DNA of 64,000 nt from Plecoglossus altivelis (taxonomy: Eukaryota > Chordata > Actinopteri > Osmeriformes > Plecoglossidae): assembly GCA_036571765.1 (NCBI GenBank), contig BROE01000005.1, positions 8,416,324-8,480,323 of the forward strand. Reading direction: 5' to 3'. The position numbers and the translations under genes are program-made. Positions 22,899 through 36,200 of the stretch are shown here, piece after piece (the first letter of the stretch is position 1; each line of letters starts with the position of its first letter). The notes beneath the pieces were generated by a model. That model had not been told where the DNA came from. It searched no databases and saw nothing but the letters and a program-made list of their open reading frames with translations.

Positions 22899-25800
22899 GT
22901 AAGTGTTAAACATCAACAATTTGCATACTTGTTATTTCACAGATTTGGCTGTGGAAATGAGTTTGAATTGGATTTAAATGCATGTTTGTGTGCTCCCTTT
23001 TTCAGCTTGCCTCCTCAAAGACTATGTACAATATGTGGGGATGAAGCCTCCGGCTGTCATTATGGGGTCCTAACCTGTGGAAGCTGCAAAGTATTTTTTA
23101 AAAGAGCAGTTGAAGGTGAGCAGATAATATGGAGTCGGCCTATTAAGATTTAGAACTGTCAATGCACACAATATATTTTTGGTAAATACAAAGTCTTACA
23201 AAGGTTAGTCTAAAATAATCATATTTTTCATGTTCGTATCATTTGTGAGAGCGACCTTCCGTGGTGGCTTTTAGGGGTCATTAGCAACTGTATCACTTTG
23301 ACCAGTGCTCACAGTGTTCTTACTTTTTATCTTGCAATGCGAGATATGTAAGAGCCACTATCTGACCATGACCATGTCATCCCGTCCTCACAACCCTGTC
23401 TCTATCTCATCTTACCCTCTCTGTTCAAAACCCCACTCTCAATGAACGAGCCACAGCCATATAAGACAATATCATCCGCTGCCAAGTAACACATCTGTCT
23501 GTGTTCATTATTATCTCTTTTGGATCAGACGCCATTTCAAACCTGTGCAATGACTGTGTTCTTTCCTTGAATAGGCCATCATAACTATCTTTGCGCTGGT
23601 CGAAATGACTGCATTGTGGATAAGATTCGAAGAAAGAATTGCCCTGCTTGTCGTCTTCGAAAGTGCCACCAAGCTGGAATGATGCTTGGAGGTACATTTC
23701 CTTTGTATGTGTTGTATGTGTGTGCGGTCCTATGTTCTGATTCTTTGTAATTGTCCAGCTAGATATTTAATAATCCATAGAGGCAAAATAACACGTAATA
23801 CTGCAAGTCCATTTAGAAAAACCTATACAAAATGCTTGGGTATTTACCATTAAAAACTCTTAACAAATCCTTTAATTAACAAATGAGCGACAAAACCCAC
23901 TGGACACCTTCAAATCTAGCTGTGTCATTAAGCAAAATGTTTTCTCAGTATTTTAAAATTTGTAATATTTTAGTTAGGCAGTTAATTAGTATAATTAGTA
24001 TAATTAGTAGTTATTTGAGTAATATTATGCTTTAGGACTTTAGCCTAAACCAGATTACTTATTAATATTGTATTATATCTTTACAATGCTATGTCTTGTA
24101 TCAATTATACAAAGCCATATGATGATGTTTCAGGCAGGAAGCTGAAGCGCTTTGGGGGCTATAAAGCCTTGGGCATGGGCCCATCCCTGGTGTTCCAGTC
24201 TCCCATGGCCCTGCCTGGAGACAGCCAGGCCTTGGCCTCCATGCCCTGCATACCAGGCCTCCGTGAGCTGCAGCTATCCCCGCAGATTGTTAACATCCTG
24301 GAGAACATAGAACCAGAGATTGTGTTCTCTGGCTTTGACAACTCCCAGCCTGACATGCCCCACCTTCTACTTAACAGCCTGAACCGTCTGTGTGAGCGGC
24401 AGCTGCTGTGGATCGTCAGGTGGTCCAAGTCACTGCCAGGTAATAACAGACACTTCTCAGGGTCATCCTAGTCACCATGGCCACGTGCAGGCGACACGGA
24501 AGGCCTCACCACAAATACAGGCACAGATACAGGGCAAGGATGTGTAACATGATCAGTGTTGTGTAAAGATCAGGTAGACAGAAAAATGAATCAACAGTGA
24601 GGCAGCTCAATGTGAATAGCTCTTTGATTTCATATTCGTGTTTGGTGGATACAACAGCTTTACCAACTACTACAAGTCAATTGGGTGAAGAGTGTAACAA
24701 TGGAACTGGTTCACACTGACTAGCCACAGGTATGCAGGCTAAGGACATTGTGTTCTCTCATTAAATTTAATTTATAGTCAACATCACCCACAAACGCTAC
24801 AAAGAAAACAACACGTTACTAGAATCAGATATGCAGGTTTTCCCTGAAGGCATGTGGGGTGGGTTGTGCGTAAAAATACAACAATTCTCCTTCCTGATCA
24901 CGTACCATGACGGTGACTGGGAGAGATACAATTTTGAAATTGAATTTAGAAGAATCCATAATGTAATCAACAACTAAAATGGATTGGGTAATATTTGCCT
25001 GGCTCACACCCTACTGTCGTCTGTTTTCAATAGGATTTCGTAGCCTACACATTAACGATCAGATGACCCTCATCCAGTACTCTTGGATGAACTTGATGGT
25101 GTTCTCACTGGGTTGGAGGTCCTTTCAGAATGTTACCAGCGAATATTTGTACTTTGCGCCAGACCTTATCCTCAGCCAGTAAGTAATTAAAATTAACTAT
25201 GAATTCAAAGGAGCTCTGATTCATTGACACTATTTGTAATTGAAATATGTAATTATTTATCTACACAGTTGTGTTGCAGTACATCTTTCAGTAACCCTGT
25301 TACATGTCTACCATATCACAACGCCCTGTAAAATGCTATAATTCAGGTGAATCATGAACATTTTAATGCTTACACAGATGAACTCTTCTGTGTTTCCTTA
25401 AAGAGAGAGAATGAGAAGATCACCCATCTATGACCTTTGCTTGGCGATGCAATTCATCCCCCAGGAGTTTGCAAGCCTTCAAGTGACCAGAGAGGAGTTT
25501 CTCTGTATGAAAGCCTTAATGCTACTCAACACTGGTAAACAACAACAAAAAACTATACTTTTTGACCCTGTAACCAATTCTGCAAAAACTGTGGTACAAA
25601 GGTAGTGTTATATTTCTGAATAGTATACAATGTAGTGTCTTTGGACTTTGAGACAGGACCTTGACACAGTATTCATGTTGCAGCTGTCATCACCTTCAAA
25701 TATTGAATTGGCCTTTACAAAACGGACAAAAAAAAACCCAAACAGATAAAGCTGATCTTAGCATCAAAGAGCTGAATCACCATACACACATTCTCAGTAG

Positions 25801-26306
25801 TTAAACAGAGCACATAGTAACTGAAGCAACATACTTTGTCCATTATAAGTGTCCATATTAATCATGACAAACTCCCTCTTCCTAGTGCCCCTGGAGGGAC
25901 TGAAAAGCCAGGCCCAGTTTGAAGAGATGAGGCAGAACTACATCCGAGAGTTGACAAAGGCCATCCACATTAAGGAGAAGGGAGTAGTGGCCAGCTCACA
26001 GCGTTTCTATCACTTAACCAAACTAATGGATTCCATGCATGAGGTAGGCAATACAGGACAAGGGCTGGGCTCATTCACCTAACCTGCATTTCAAATGTTA
26101 TTAGGCAAAGACCAAAAGTGACACTTCTCCCTCTTTCTGTCCTGGTGCAGATTGTTAAAAAGGTCAACCTATATTGCCTGAGTACCTTCATTCAAGCGGA
26201 TGCTATGAAGGTGGAGTTCCCAGAGATGATGACAGAGGTCATTGCCTCTCAGCTCCCCAAGGTGTTGGCAGGCATGGTAAAGCCGCTTCTTTTCCACAAC
26301 AAGTGA
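21967..26306 (+). CDS. pgr: pgr (nuclear progesterone receptor, NR3C3), complete, 8 coding exons
   Basis: Ligand-activated transcription factor for progestins; in fish it mediates the ovulatory response to maturation-inducing progestins. Exons: 21967-22898, 23006-23115, 23575-23691, 24134-24439, 25034-25178, 25404-25534, 25886-26043, 26151-26306. All splice sites are GT-AG and phases fit, giving 2055 nt and 684 residues. The chosen ATG (21967) has A at -3 and G at +4 and is the first in the frame, which is open further upstream only by a non-ATG codon. In order: N-terminal domain 1-310, two zinc fingers about 318-373, hinge, and ligand-binding domain about 430-684. P-box CGSCKV marks the GR/MR/PR/AR class, and NHNYLCAGRNDC-like (HHNYLCAGRNDC) and LGWRSF sequences mark PR. 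It is tail-to-tail with arhgap42, as in human. Confidence 0.97.
23006..23691 (+). CDS. pgr: pgr exons 2-3: DNA-binding domain
   Basis: Exon 2 (23006-23115) gives zinc finger 1 with ligands Cys318, Cys321, Cys335, Cys338 and P-box CGSCKVFFKRA. Exon 3 (23575-23691) gives zinc finger 2 with Cys354, Cys360, Cys370, Cys373 and the sequence HHNYLCAGRNDCIVDKIRRK. The split between fingers is the conserved steroid-receptor intron position. KIRRKNCPACRLRKC supplies the bipartite basic nuclear-localisation start. The intervening intron (23116-23574) holds nothing else recognisable. Confidence 0.98.
24134..26306 (+). CDS. pgr: pgr exons 4-8: hinge and ligand-binding domain
   Basis: Exon 4 encodes hinge GRKLKRFGGYKALGMG, then helices 1-3 with NSLNRLCERQLLWIVRWSKS; Asn and Gln ligands (human N719, Q725) are kept, but human Gly722 is Cys473 here. 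Exon 5 has INDQMTLIQYSWMNLMVFSL and GWRSF, keeping human Trp755 and Arg766. Exon 6 begins QERMRRSPIYDLCLAMQFIP. Exon 7 encodes VPLEGLKSQAQFEEMRQNYI. Exon 8 has YCLSTFIQ, keeping human Cys891 and Thr894, then helix 12 FPEMMTEVIASQLPKVLAGM and ends FHNK. The activation helix is intact, so the receptor should respond to hormone. Confidence 0.97.
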
Positions 26307-27009
26307 TGGTGACAATGACCCTGCCTCAAGTCACGGAGCCCAAGCCTGATGAAGACGGGACGGTGTGCGTTCGTATAAAGAGGGGGTGGGGTGGGGGGTA
26401 ACACTCCGTTCAGTTGACAATGCTTTGCTAATTAGTATCTTTAGTTTCATTTGTTTTTGTGAAATATTTAAATCCATCAAGACCATTGTAACCTTGACCC
26501 AATGCCTTTAAGTTATTTGCTGAGATGGAGAGATGTTAATAGCATGTTTTGGTCGTTGAAAGTTCGAACAGCTGTTTGAACTGTGAAGCACTTCTGTGTT
26601 TTGCTGCACTTGAGTTTGTTTGTAATTAATTTTTTTTTTACTGCACGGGCATACAACCAAATCTTCGTTAGTGTAGAACTGGACAGAATCAAGTGATTCA
26701 AGTAAATCAAGTCAGGAAAGAAGGTCAATAAAATGTTGATTGCTATGGCAATTGCATAAGTCTTGTGTTTATGAAAACAATAAACAATGACTTTATGATA
26801 AGGAAATACAATCTGGACACTGCCGTCTGAACTACAAGATAAAATGTTCAATAAGGAGAGTATAATGCCATGGCAAGGGCTTATCTTCCTAACTTTCTAA
26901 GCATGTTTTATAAAATCAAGTTCATAGTCAGTCAATGTCATACACTGTGGGCTTCCTGTCTGATATCACACAGTACCCAATACACCACTTTTTTTTTTTC
27001 AAGCGTTTC

Positions 27010-27015
27010 AATAAA
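27010..27015 (+). promoter_or_regulatory. candidate proximal poly(A) signal for pgr
   Basis: AATAAA about 700 nt after the pgr stop codon, one of several; 26727 and 26779 are closer and equally canonical. Confidence 0.3.
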
Positions 27016-28409
27016 TGTATAGCTCAATGGTATAATCTCTCCAATCTGCATTTCTGCTGATTTATGTTCTGTAGGTTAAATAAAAATGTGTTATGTTCTA
27101 TATAAGACATGTATATAAGCCTTGCTTTATCCTCAGTGAAAATATCTATTCTGACTTGTAGACTAGAAGGAGGATATTTGAGGGTTTTGGGATCTCTGAC
27201 CAGGAGAGCCTAACAGAAGGGAGTACCATTCTTCATTCAGTATTCAAGGTCCTTACGTTCTCATGGATTAGATGGAAAAGAACACAATGATCTTGGCGTG
27301 TACAACAAACTAACATAATCATTCTTTCCTGTCATTTTAAGTCTCAAAATTAGCAATATTTATGTGTTCTATAATCAATACAGTAGTTCATTATTATTAA
27401 GAGTTTTGCTTTCAAGCCTTGATTTGCATTTACAAAAGCATAATGCACAAACACAATTACCATCACTTTTATAATACAATCTTTAATATGAACATGTGAA
27501 TCCGCCATGATTATCGTGTTTAAAACGACTGCTGCCATTGCTAGTACACCAGTGTACTAGGGAGTACTACAACAGTTTTGATCTTTCTTTTACCATTACA
27601 CAACCACCAAGAAAAAAAATACATATTGAGTTAATCTACTACAATGATCTACGAAAAGTTATGTTTTGGAGTCAACTACAAATTCAGAAGAATAGTACCA
27701 TGTAGCTGCCCAAAAGTACAGGAGTGATGAAGACAATACTGTGAGTATGTTATGTCAATCATAGACACAACAATCCTCCTGAAGAAATCATGTCAACTTC
27801 TTTACAGTTAATTGACTGTTATAATTTTTTTGGTAACACTGATGAACATAGTAACAAAAAATTTGGATGAAAATCAGCAGTTCACTCCATTAATGCAACA
27901 GTACAATTGCATTAAGTATTCAGAAATATTCTAAGTCTGTAACCATGGCAAGGTCAACAGTAAGCTGAATTAGTAGCTAAAATGTTAACTATCTTGCACT
28001 ATAAAAGTTGAAGACGTCATAATGAATAAATATTTGAGAACATGATGATGTGTGCCAACGAACGGATGGACCTATTTAATAATACCAGCAAACACTGCAC
28101 TTTTTACAGTTTTTGGAACAATTGTCTATTTGCAGACATTATGACGGAGACTGGTGGTGGAACATCTTAGCAAACTTCTAGAGTCTTTGACAAAATTATC
28201 TAAGTAAAAGTTATGCCTGATGCACATACTGATACGTTCAGTATTTCGATGCATTTCTAGTCATGAGGATTCTGTTGGAATACCTGCAGTGATAAAATGG
28301 ATTAACAGTGGAACCTTCTGCCGGAAGTGTCAGGGTATTTCAACTATGTAGGATGTGAACACAACTGTGACATGGAATGTACAAATGATCTACATGTGTT
28401 TTGTGTATA

Positions 28410-28415
28410 AATAAA
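28410..28415 (+). promoter_or_regulatory. candidate distal poly(A) signal for pgr
   Basis: AATAAA about 2.1 kb after the pgr stop and only 275 nt from the arhgap42 stop codon on the other strand. If used, the two mRNAs would overlap antisense. Confidence 0.3.
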
Positions 28416-28689
28416 GATTGAAGAAACTACATTGATATATTTTCTAATACACTAGCACATATTTCACAAGTGTAAACAGGATCAAAATATAACATTAATC
28501 ACAAAAAATATGTTTTTGTTATGAGCATACTTTTAGCAATGAAAACCCAAATCACACAATTGAAGGATATGACTGAACTGCTGTTCCGATGGGCTATAGA
28601 AAAGCTTAATGTTACATTTTTCAATCACATTTTAGGTTATTGTTACCATGGATACCATGAATTGTGCTCTTTTTTCCTCTACAATTTTG

Positions 28690-30243
28690 TTAGAGAAAGA
28701 CCACATAATTTTCTGGAATTAGGCCTGTCTTCCCATCATATGTTGCTTGAAGCCAGCCTGGTTCAACAGAGGAATACACTAAGGGAGAAAAAAACAGAAA
28801 TTGTCCAAAAGTGACACATGGTGTCTTATTGACATCTAATGATCAAATAATGGATTTTATTTATAGTATGCCCTTAACAATCAGGGCAATCTCAAGAGTG
28901 GTACAGTTTTTTTTATCCAACCCATAAATGTATTGCTAAATAGGGCTTTAAATAAATACTATAGTCTCATGCCAGATAAATGTTTTTTAAATGACTAAGA
29001 AGGCCTGTTGCCTCAGGTGTTCCAAGTTGTTCAGTTTCACAGTCGATGGGCGGAGCAGAAGGCTTGCCTTCCATCAACTTCAGATCTGCTCCGGTGGCTG
29101 GTTTTACAGAACATTTTTACCTTCTCATTCTTCATTAGGAGTCCTATCATGTGTTAGAAAGGGACTTGTTTAATCATTAGCTATAGTTTGTTTAGGCAAG
29201 AATCAGTCAAGATTTTACAATAAACCTAAGACTTATGTGAACTAAGGCCTTGACTCACTAGGCTTCATGCCACAGACAAATAGCATGTGCTTTGCCATGA
29301 TAATTAGCATTGATGACACATTGAAAAAGATACCAGGTCGAACTGCTTTTCAAAATGACACCACCCTATTAAGTCATTTAACAGACCTCAAACGCAGCTT
29401 TCTCACGCACAGATACTGTTTACTGTTTAACTCATAAAACAGATTTTTAAGCATGGGAAGTTCTTGCCTAGTAGAATCCACAAAAATGGGGAAGGGTAGG
29501 GTAGAAATGTAGGAAAAGAGTTACTAATGCAAAAGAAAGTTAATGGTAAAGTTAAACAAACATGCCTATCAATAATAAGAATTAAAATAATAATAGACCT
29601 TAGTAAACATAAAACTGGTGGGTAGTGAATGTTAGCGTTGTGGACTCAGCAGGCTCTGTTAGCAGAATGGAACTGGAGTGGTTTCCTTTCATTACTAGGT
29701 TACCGTGACCTGCAAGACTGCATTGGTAGAATGCCAACTCATTTCTTCATGGAAAATCCACGTGGTAATAAAATCCCAAAGTATAAAAAAGACTTTCATT
29801 TTGTCTACACTCTGCCAAGTCATTGCTGTATGCTTCCAAAATAAAATGGCCTCCCTCTACTTTAATGTGCAGTCTTTAATGGGCACATGGAGGCAGATGT
29901 GATCAGTGTTATACTGGGTATTGAATATAAATGAAAAAGGTCTTCTATACGGGATTTGAGGTAACAATCTAGGTCTATATAGCAAGTGGGGTAACTCACC
30001 ATTTGAGAACAGCGCCCCCTGTGGGAAGCTGAGTTCATGACTGTGTTCTGCCTCACATGAGTATCTCGCTTTGGCATCTCTGTATGAACAAATAAACATA
30101 CGCAGTGATCTAATACAAACTCATAAATGAGAGCAATACAGCACACAGAGTTTCACAAGTCATATAACTTTATTCCTTACCTTCCAAATGGCTGTCGCAG
30201 TGGTGTTGCTGCATTTTCAAACAGCAATGCTCTTGCAGCGACT
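28690..30243 (-). CDS. arhgap42: arhgap42 SH3-domain exons and stop
   Basis: Exons 30181-30243 (VAARALLFENAATPLRQPFG), 30000-30079 (DAKARYSCEAEHSHELSFPQ) and 28690-28778 (YSSVEPGWLQATYDGKTGLI, then PENYVVFL and TAA). Together they form the C-terminal SH3 domain that in GRAF proteins binds Pro-rich partners such as focal adhesion kinase. The conserved GW and PENYV signature residues are present. The terminal exon follows acceptor TCTCCCTTAG and lies 1.2 kb from the previous exon. Confidence 0.96.
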
Positions 30244-33200
30244 CTGAAGTACATAAGCAAAGATGAATTAGTTTAAACACTTGTTTCATGTGTGGAAACT
30301 ACTGATAAAAAGTTGATTGACATGAAACACACTGAGTCAGAATTAGTGGGTTAAGTGTATACCGTATTATTTGACATAAAGCTCTTATCGTTCGAAGTTT
30401 ATGTTGATGAAGTTTATTGTTAGGTACCAAAGCACAATAGGAGAGTTTTTCCTTTCTTCCTATAGGAAATAAGCAGGTTATACTGTCTTGACCTGCACAT
30501 ATAATATTTCCCAACTACACAACAACTCTTAGGCTAGCTGGTTTATATATAAGGGAACTACTCTGGAGCTCATGTGATTGTCCTTTCCTACCATGACAAG
30601 TCGAACAATCTATTTGTCCCAAGAGAGAGTGAAGCTTAGCACTGCTGGGTCACATCAACCCTGGAGTAGTCAGAATATAATTAAAGCCAGGCCTCCCACT
30701 ACAGGGAAAATACATCAATCTCTCAGACCTTTCTATTCCCAATCCTGTTAATAGATGAAAAAGCCCCATGCAAACATTTCAGGAAACTTTGTTTTCTTAA
30801 CTACTCTTTAACTTAAATTGGCCAGTAACCATTACCTGCGTGTGGGTGTAGACGTAACCATAAATATACTTTCTCACAGCCAAGCTTATGTGTTTTAGAG
30901 TATGCTAACAACATCTTGTTATTGAAGAATATATTCAAATAAATTACACAGATCCAGGCCGCTGGTAGCCATTGGTGGCAGAGCTGTCTATTCTCCGCCT
31001 GGTTGCTAGTTGCTTGGGTGGGAGATGGGGGTGGTCCGTAGGTTTGAAACTGTCATGCATCACCTGTGCCAGATTTTGGACTGAATTGAAGCAGCTCCTG
31101 GTGCCTTGAGGAAGCAAGAAGAGCATCTTATTAGCCATGTCATTAGAGGCACAAGAGGCGGAAACACAGTGTAAGTACATACCAGAGACATGATTCACCG
31201 CATTGTGATTTTGTGATGGATTTGAAACTTGCAACAATGTACCCTACAATTTCATGGCTTTGTGCTACTGGTCCTAAATCTCTGACAAAGTAAGAACGGA
31301 ACATCTTCCAAAACCTCATTGGGTTTGAAAACAAGATGAGTTTTACAGTGCTATGAGTTTGATTGTAGTAGCAAACTACCTTCGGAGGTATACAGAGATC
31401 TGAGAGAGGGGGCTGTGGAGTTGTCCAGCTGGGCTCCAAGGCCTGTATGACAGTGAGGGGCTTTCTGGGGAACAGAGGTCTTAGCTGCATTGCTAAGTGA
31501 AGACAGACTACGAGCATCCTCTGACTCCCCATCTGTTTTCCCTGCGTCCTCTCTAGAGCTACAATCTGGACTGCTGATGCAGCGAAGGACCTTGGGCCCA
31601 TTGCAGGAGAGCTGAGAAGCGGCATGTTGCAGTCCTGAAGAGAGCCTATCCTTTCCCTGCCAGGAGGATCCGGTCTTTGAGGAGCTGTTCTGCTCAGAAG
31701 AATGGGAGGATAGAGACTCCATGCTGCCCATGGGAGAGCTGCCAGGACTGCTGCTGAAGGTGTCACCTGTACATGGGCCAGAAGGACGCCACACAGAAAA
31801 CCATCATTACAATCTGCTGACTAAAACCAGCTATAGTTACAAGGTCTAAGGAGTGTTTATACACAGAAATGATGAGAAATACGTATTTATACTGGCTTTA
31901 TGATTGGTGAGCACACTTTGACAACCTTGCACAACGCAGTGATTGTTGTCACAGACTTTGTTGTTCCCTCTAACAGCAACAACTGTTATAATCTGATATT
32001 CGGTATTTCCCAACAGCTCATTTGGGGTCATGTGATCCACTTGTATATTACTGGTTAGGCTGATGATGTTGGGTGTTGACAGGCAGACTGGAACTGTTGT
32101 ATAGCCTGTGGGGTTACTGTCTAGTCTAGGCAAGTCACCGATGTGGGACTCACTGTCTGCGTCTGCTAGGCAGAGCGTTGGCGTGTAAATGCTGCGGGGC
32201 TTTCTGGGGCCTGTGGACAGGCAGATGGCTCGGCTTCTGCGGGAGCCAGGTCTGGACTGCGGCACAGGTAGAGGCACATTGGGGTCAGGGGCTTGGTGGA
32301 AAATCTAGAGAGGGCAGAGAGTAAAGAGAGAAAAGCTTCACAACTGGAATCTCAATCCTAATCTGACTTTGGTATCACAAATAAAACGTAGTCATTAGTT
32401 TAGGTTGTGATCTGCTTGCCTTGTCAAAGTTCTCAATTAGTATTTCAACCACAATGTTCTGGAATTTGATGTTCATCATGGCTGCCACAGTCTCTTCCTG
32501 AGAGCGCATAAGTGTGGGGCCAAATATCACACCTAGGTTGGAGACTGTCATGAGGTTGAACTGACTCTGGGTGGAAACTCTGCAAAGCACATATAGAGAA
32601 GGACAGAAACACACATGTAAACAAAACTTGTGACACCCTTAATATTATGACACGCTATGAACATTTGCTAATTGGTAAGACGAGATCTGTCAGAAGGCGG
32701 GCGGGAAGGCTGCACGCCATCACTATTCATCTTGTGAATGACTCAAGACAATCTCGTGACTGATACAAGAAAATGTGTACCACGTCACAATTGTGTAATT
32801 ATTCCACCAAATATGACACGCGCATTCCTGAATGACTCCTGCCAAAGTTGCATTCGAACAATATCAATTAGCAGGACACTTACATGACCAAGTGTTTAAT
32901 CAGTATTTCCAGCATTTCCTTATTTCTCTCAGGGAGCTTGTGAACCAAGGCATGGACAGCACACACTCTGTAGTTTTGGTCATCTGACTCTAAGAATAGT
33001 GTAACAGGGATATAGGTCAGCATGTTACAGTATACATGTATATCATCAATAGGTGAATGTATAGGTATAGACTGCTAAACTGTAACAGCAACTGGACCAA
33101 ATCATTCCAGTGCCCCATTATCTGTTACAAATGACAAATAACTTAACTTGAAACAAAAAGACAAAGGCATTATATTCTCTGTGCGACAGATCTTACGGAT

Positions 33201-36200
33201 GATGGTTGTATATACTGTCTATATTATTTAAAAAAATAAACCATTGTTTGAATCATTAATTTGCTATATTCTCCAAATTTTATAAGCATTGAGTGTACCA
33301 AATACTAGAATAATGAAGTAACAATGTTTTTCTCCAGAGGGCACCTGTTTTTGGCAAGCCTGACTTTCCTTACTGGAACAGACTCATAACTTACTGACAG
33401 CCAGGAGGAAATCTTTGTGAAGCTTGAACGTCATAAGAGGCTCAGAGAGGCACCTGATGGAATAAAGGAACAAATGGCACCTGTAATTTGGCACCTAGGG
33501 ATGCAGTCTTTTAATTCACATGGAAAAAAAGAACATCTTCCTCTGCAAGGGGCAGCGAAGATTTAAGATGAACACTTCATAGAAGCATTAAGGGAAATCA
33601 GGACGGCAACCAGGCAATGAAAGCCAGCCAGCAGGTCAAGCTGACCTGAGGTAATTCTTGAGACCGCTGGTGATGGTTTTGTTATCCCATGTATCTGGAT
33701 CCAGATCCTTATCCACAGGAGCTTTAGTGGCTGTTGGTGACATTGTTTTTCACTATTGAAATTGCACCGTGAAACGGTATACTTGACATGCAAATATCCT
33801 GGTATTATACTGTGCATCCCACTAGATGACATGAATATGTTTGATAATTACAGATTAAATACAATTTACAGTGAGAGGTATTTGCTTAGTTTTTGTATGG
33901 TCTTAGAAGGGAAATAGTGTTATCATTTGAGTGAGTCTGCGTTTGTGTGTAAATGTCATAAACACTGCTCTGGCTTGCTGGATCCAGGAGGAAATATTGA
34001 CCACATGCTATTACCATGTTTGACCACAAGAAGGAGCTCTTCGCCAACATACGCTTGCACACCACTGTACAATACAGCAGGGGTGTTTGAGTTTGCCACA
34101 ACATCCTAGGGGGAGGTCCTCTTACCAAAGACAGTGGTCATCAGTTTCTGAACCTTGGAATTGACCCCACCAATTCTGTACAGTCCCATGGTGTTGATGC
34201 CTGTAGGATAAAGCAGAGGTTTTACAGAATTACTGAGCAACAAGCCCCTTCAGCAAGACACGCAAAGCAGAGATGCCTTAGCTAATGTGAAGTGATTTGC
34301 TTTACAGCCTTTCAAAAATGACTCACCTCTCATTTCCACTAAGTCGATGCATTTCCTCACAAAATTAAAGCCCGCCTCGTTAAGAAATGCTGCGATGAAG
34401 AGTAATACGACTCATTAATGACTTTATGGGTCTCACACGAAACCTCCATGGAAATAAAATGGACATGGAGGTGTCTGATTGTAACTTGGCATGCTCAGGG
34501 TACTATGGTACATATCTATGACTTGTGCAGGTGTTGTCAAATTGCGTTGAGGAGCTAAAAAGGATGACTTCTGACACACCACATAGAGATATTTTTAAGA
34601 TACTTACTTTCTTCCTTCTTGCTCAGTATAGTTGGTAGATTGTAAATCTGGAAGACAATAACAATGTTATATGAGAGGGAAAGAGTGTGAGAGAGAAACG
34701 GAGAGAAACAGAGATCCTTACCGGCTCTTTGCCATCCATGGCCTCCAGCCACAGCCTTCTGTTGGACTCTGAGAGCGCCTGCAATGTCACGATGCCATGC
34801 CTGGAACAGGTTCAGAGAAAACCAGGTCTCTTTCACATCTCATAGCCTCAGGTGCTCAAACAGACCAATGTTTACACCGAAGCTTTTGTAAAAGGACTAC
34901 TGTGCCTTAACTAGCTGGTGTGAATCTTTACTCCAACAATGCTCGTCCTCTGTTGTCTTTGTGATTACACTGCACTCCCAATTAACAAATGATTGCGTGC
35001 TTGATTTAAGAGTGGTTCATTTTTATTCCCAGCATGCATGTGCCTTCTCCCTGTGTGATTCTATAGAGTCTGTCACCAGGTGTTCATACGCCGCAGAGCT
35101 AATCTCGCTATGCCCCATTACTCTCACGTCTCATCTCAGAGGAGCTTAGGGCCGTATCATGACACTGAAATGAACCAGCAATGGTGAAGGCGTCCATCTC
35201 GAAATAAAAGTAGTCCCATTGTTTCTGCAGCCCTTAAAAACATTTTTTTTTGCATCTGCTAAAGCTGGCACACGTCTGTCAAATACATTGTCACCACATA
35301 CAAATTTCATACACTGATGCAATACAAACGCATGGCCAGTAGTGAAAGTTAGTGCTAGCAGAGAGCTATGGACTGTTGGTGCTGCGATGGGTGGCCTGAT
35401 TCTCACTAAGCTGTGTTGCTTGTTTAATATAATGAGAATGAATGGATGAGCTGGAGGATGACAGGAACTTGGCCCACATTGCCCTTTTGATGAGAACAGC
35501 AGTTTATGACATCTCTGGGGTGATGAATGAGTTGCCCTGCTAGTAAACTGGAGTTATTGTCAATGCTCAGCAGTGGTGGGCATGGTGAAGACTGTTGTCC
35601 CTGGCTCAACTTGGGTAGAAGACGGTGTTATATGCGCCACATTCCCTTTTGGAGGCACACTCAGTTATAAATGTGCTGATGCTGTGCTTTGTTGAATTAC
35701 ACGATTTGATCTATTCAGCTTTTCTCTCCCAGTGGCAGGTGATTTGCAGGCTTCAAATCTTCTTATCAATCTCTGCCTCCACTCTTGTGGTTTACACCCG
35801 TGTTACATTAGACACCAATCAACAAGGCATGCTCCCTGGTGCCTAGCAGGTCTTCTGAATCGTTAGATTTGAAGTTCAATTTATGAACGATTAGATCACT
35901 TGTCAGAATGTCAAAATCAATGCATGGCTTGCATATTTGTGGATATGGTATTAAACAGGTCATCTGTACTTTCCCCCCCAGCTTTTATCTAAATTCACCA
36001 GATGGCATCATTTCATTTTGATCGATTAAAATTTTTTGAATTCTTATTTGAAGAGATTATTCTAATTTAAATGACTAGAGAATCAGTGCATGAAATGATT
36101 AGCAGCATACATGCAACACATGCAACTGCACTGAGAGGGCAGTGCTGTTCACATACCGGACTTTATAGAAAAACCGAAGTGGTCTGAAAAGAGTTCCATG

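Larger units (their letters stand above)
26307..28689. other. facing 3' regions of pgr and arhgap42
   Basis: The two genes converge here with 2.4 kb between stop codons. AATAAA for pgr occurs on the plus strand at 26727, 26779, 27010, 27079, 28025 and 28410. No AATAAA was found on the minus strand for arhgap42; ATTAAA occurs at 28075-28080 and 27482-27487. No exon, RNA gene or transposon is visible. Confidence 0.6.

Noticed and set aside
29030..29173. Possible terminal SH3 exon of arhgap42 (LKLMEGKPSAPP)
   Set aside because: The true exon with YSSVEPGW and PENYVVFL was found at 28690-28778 with correct phase.
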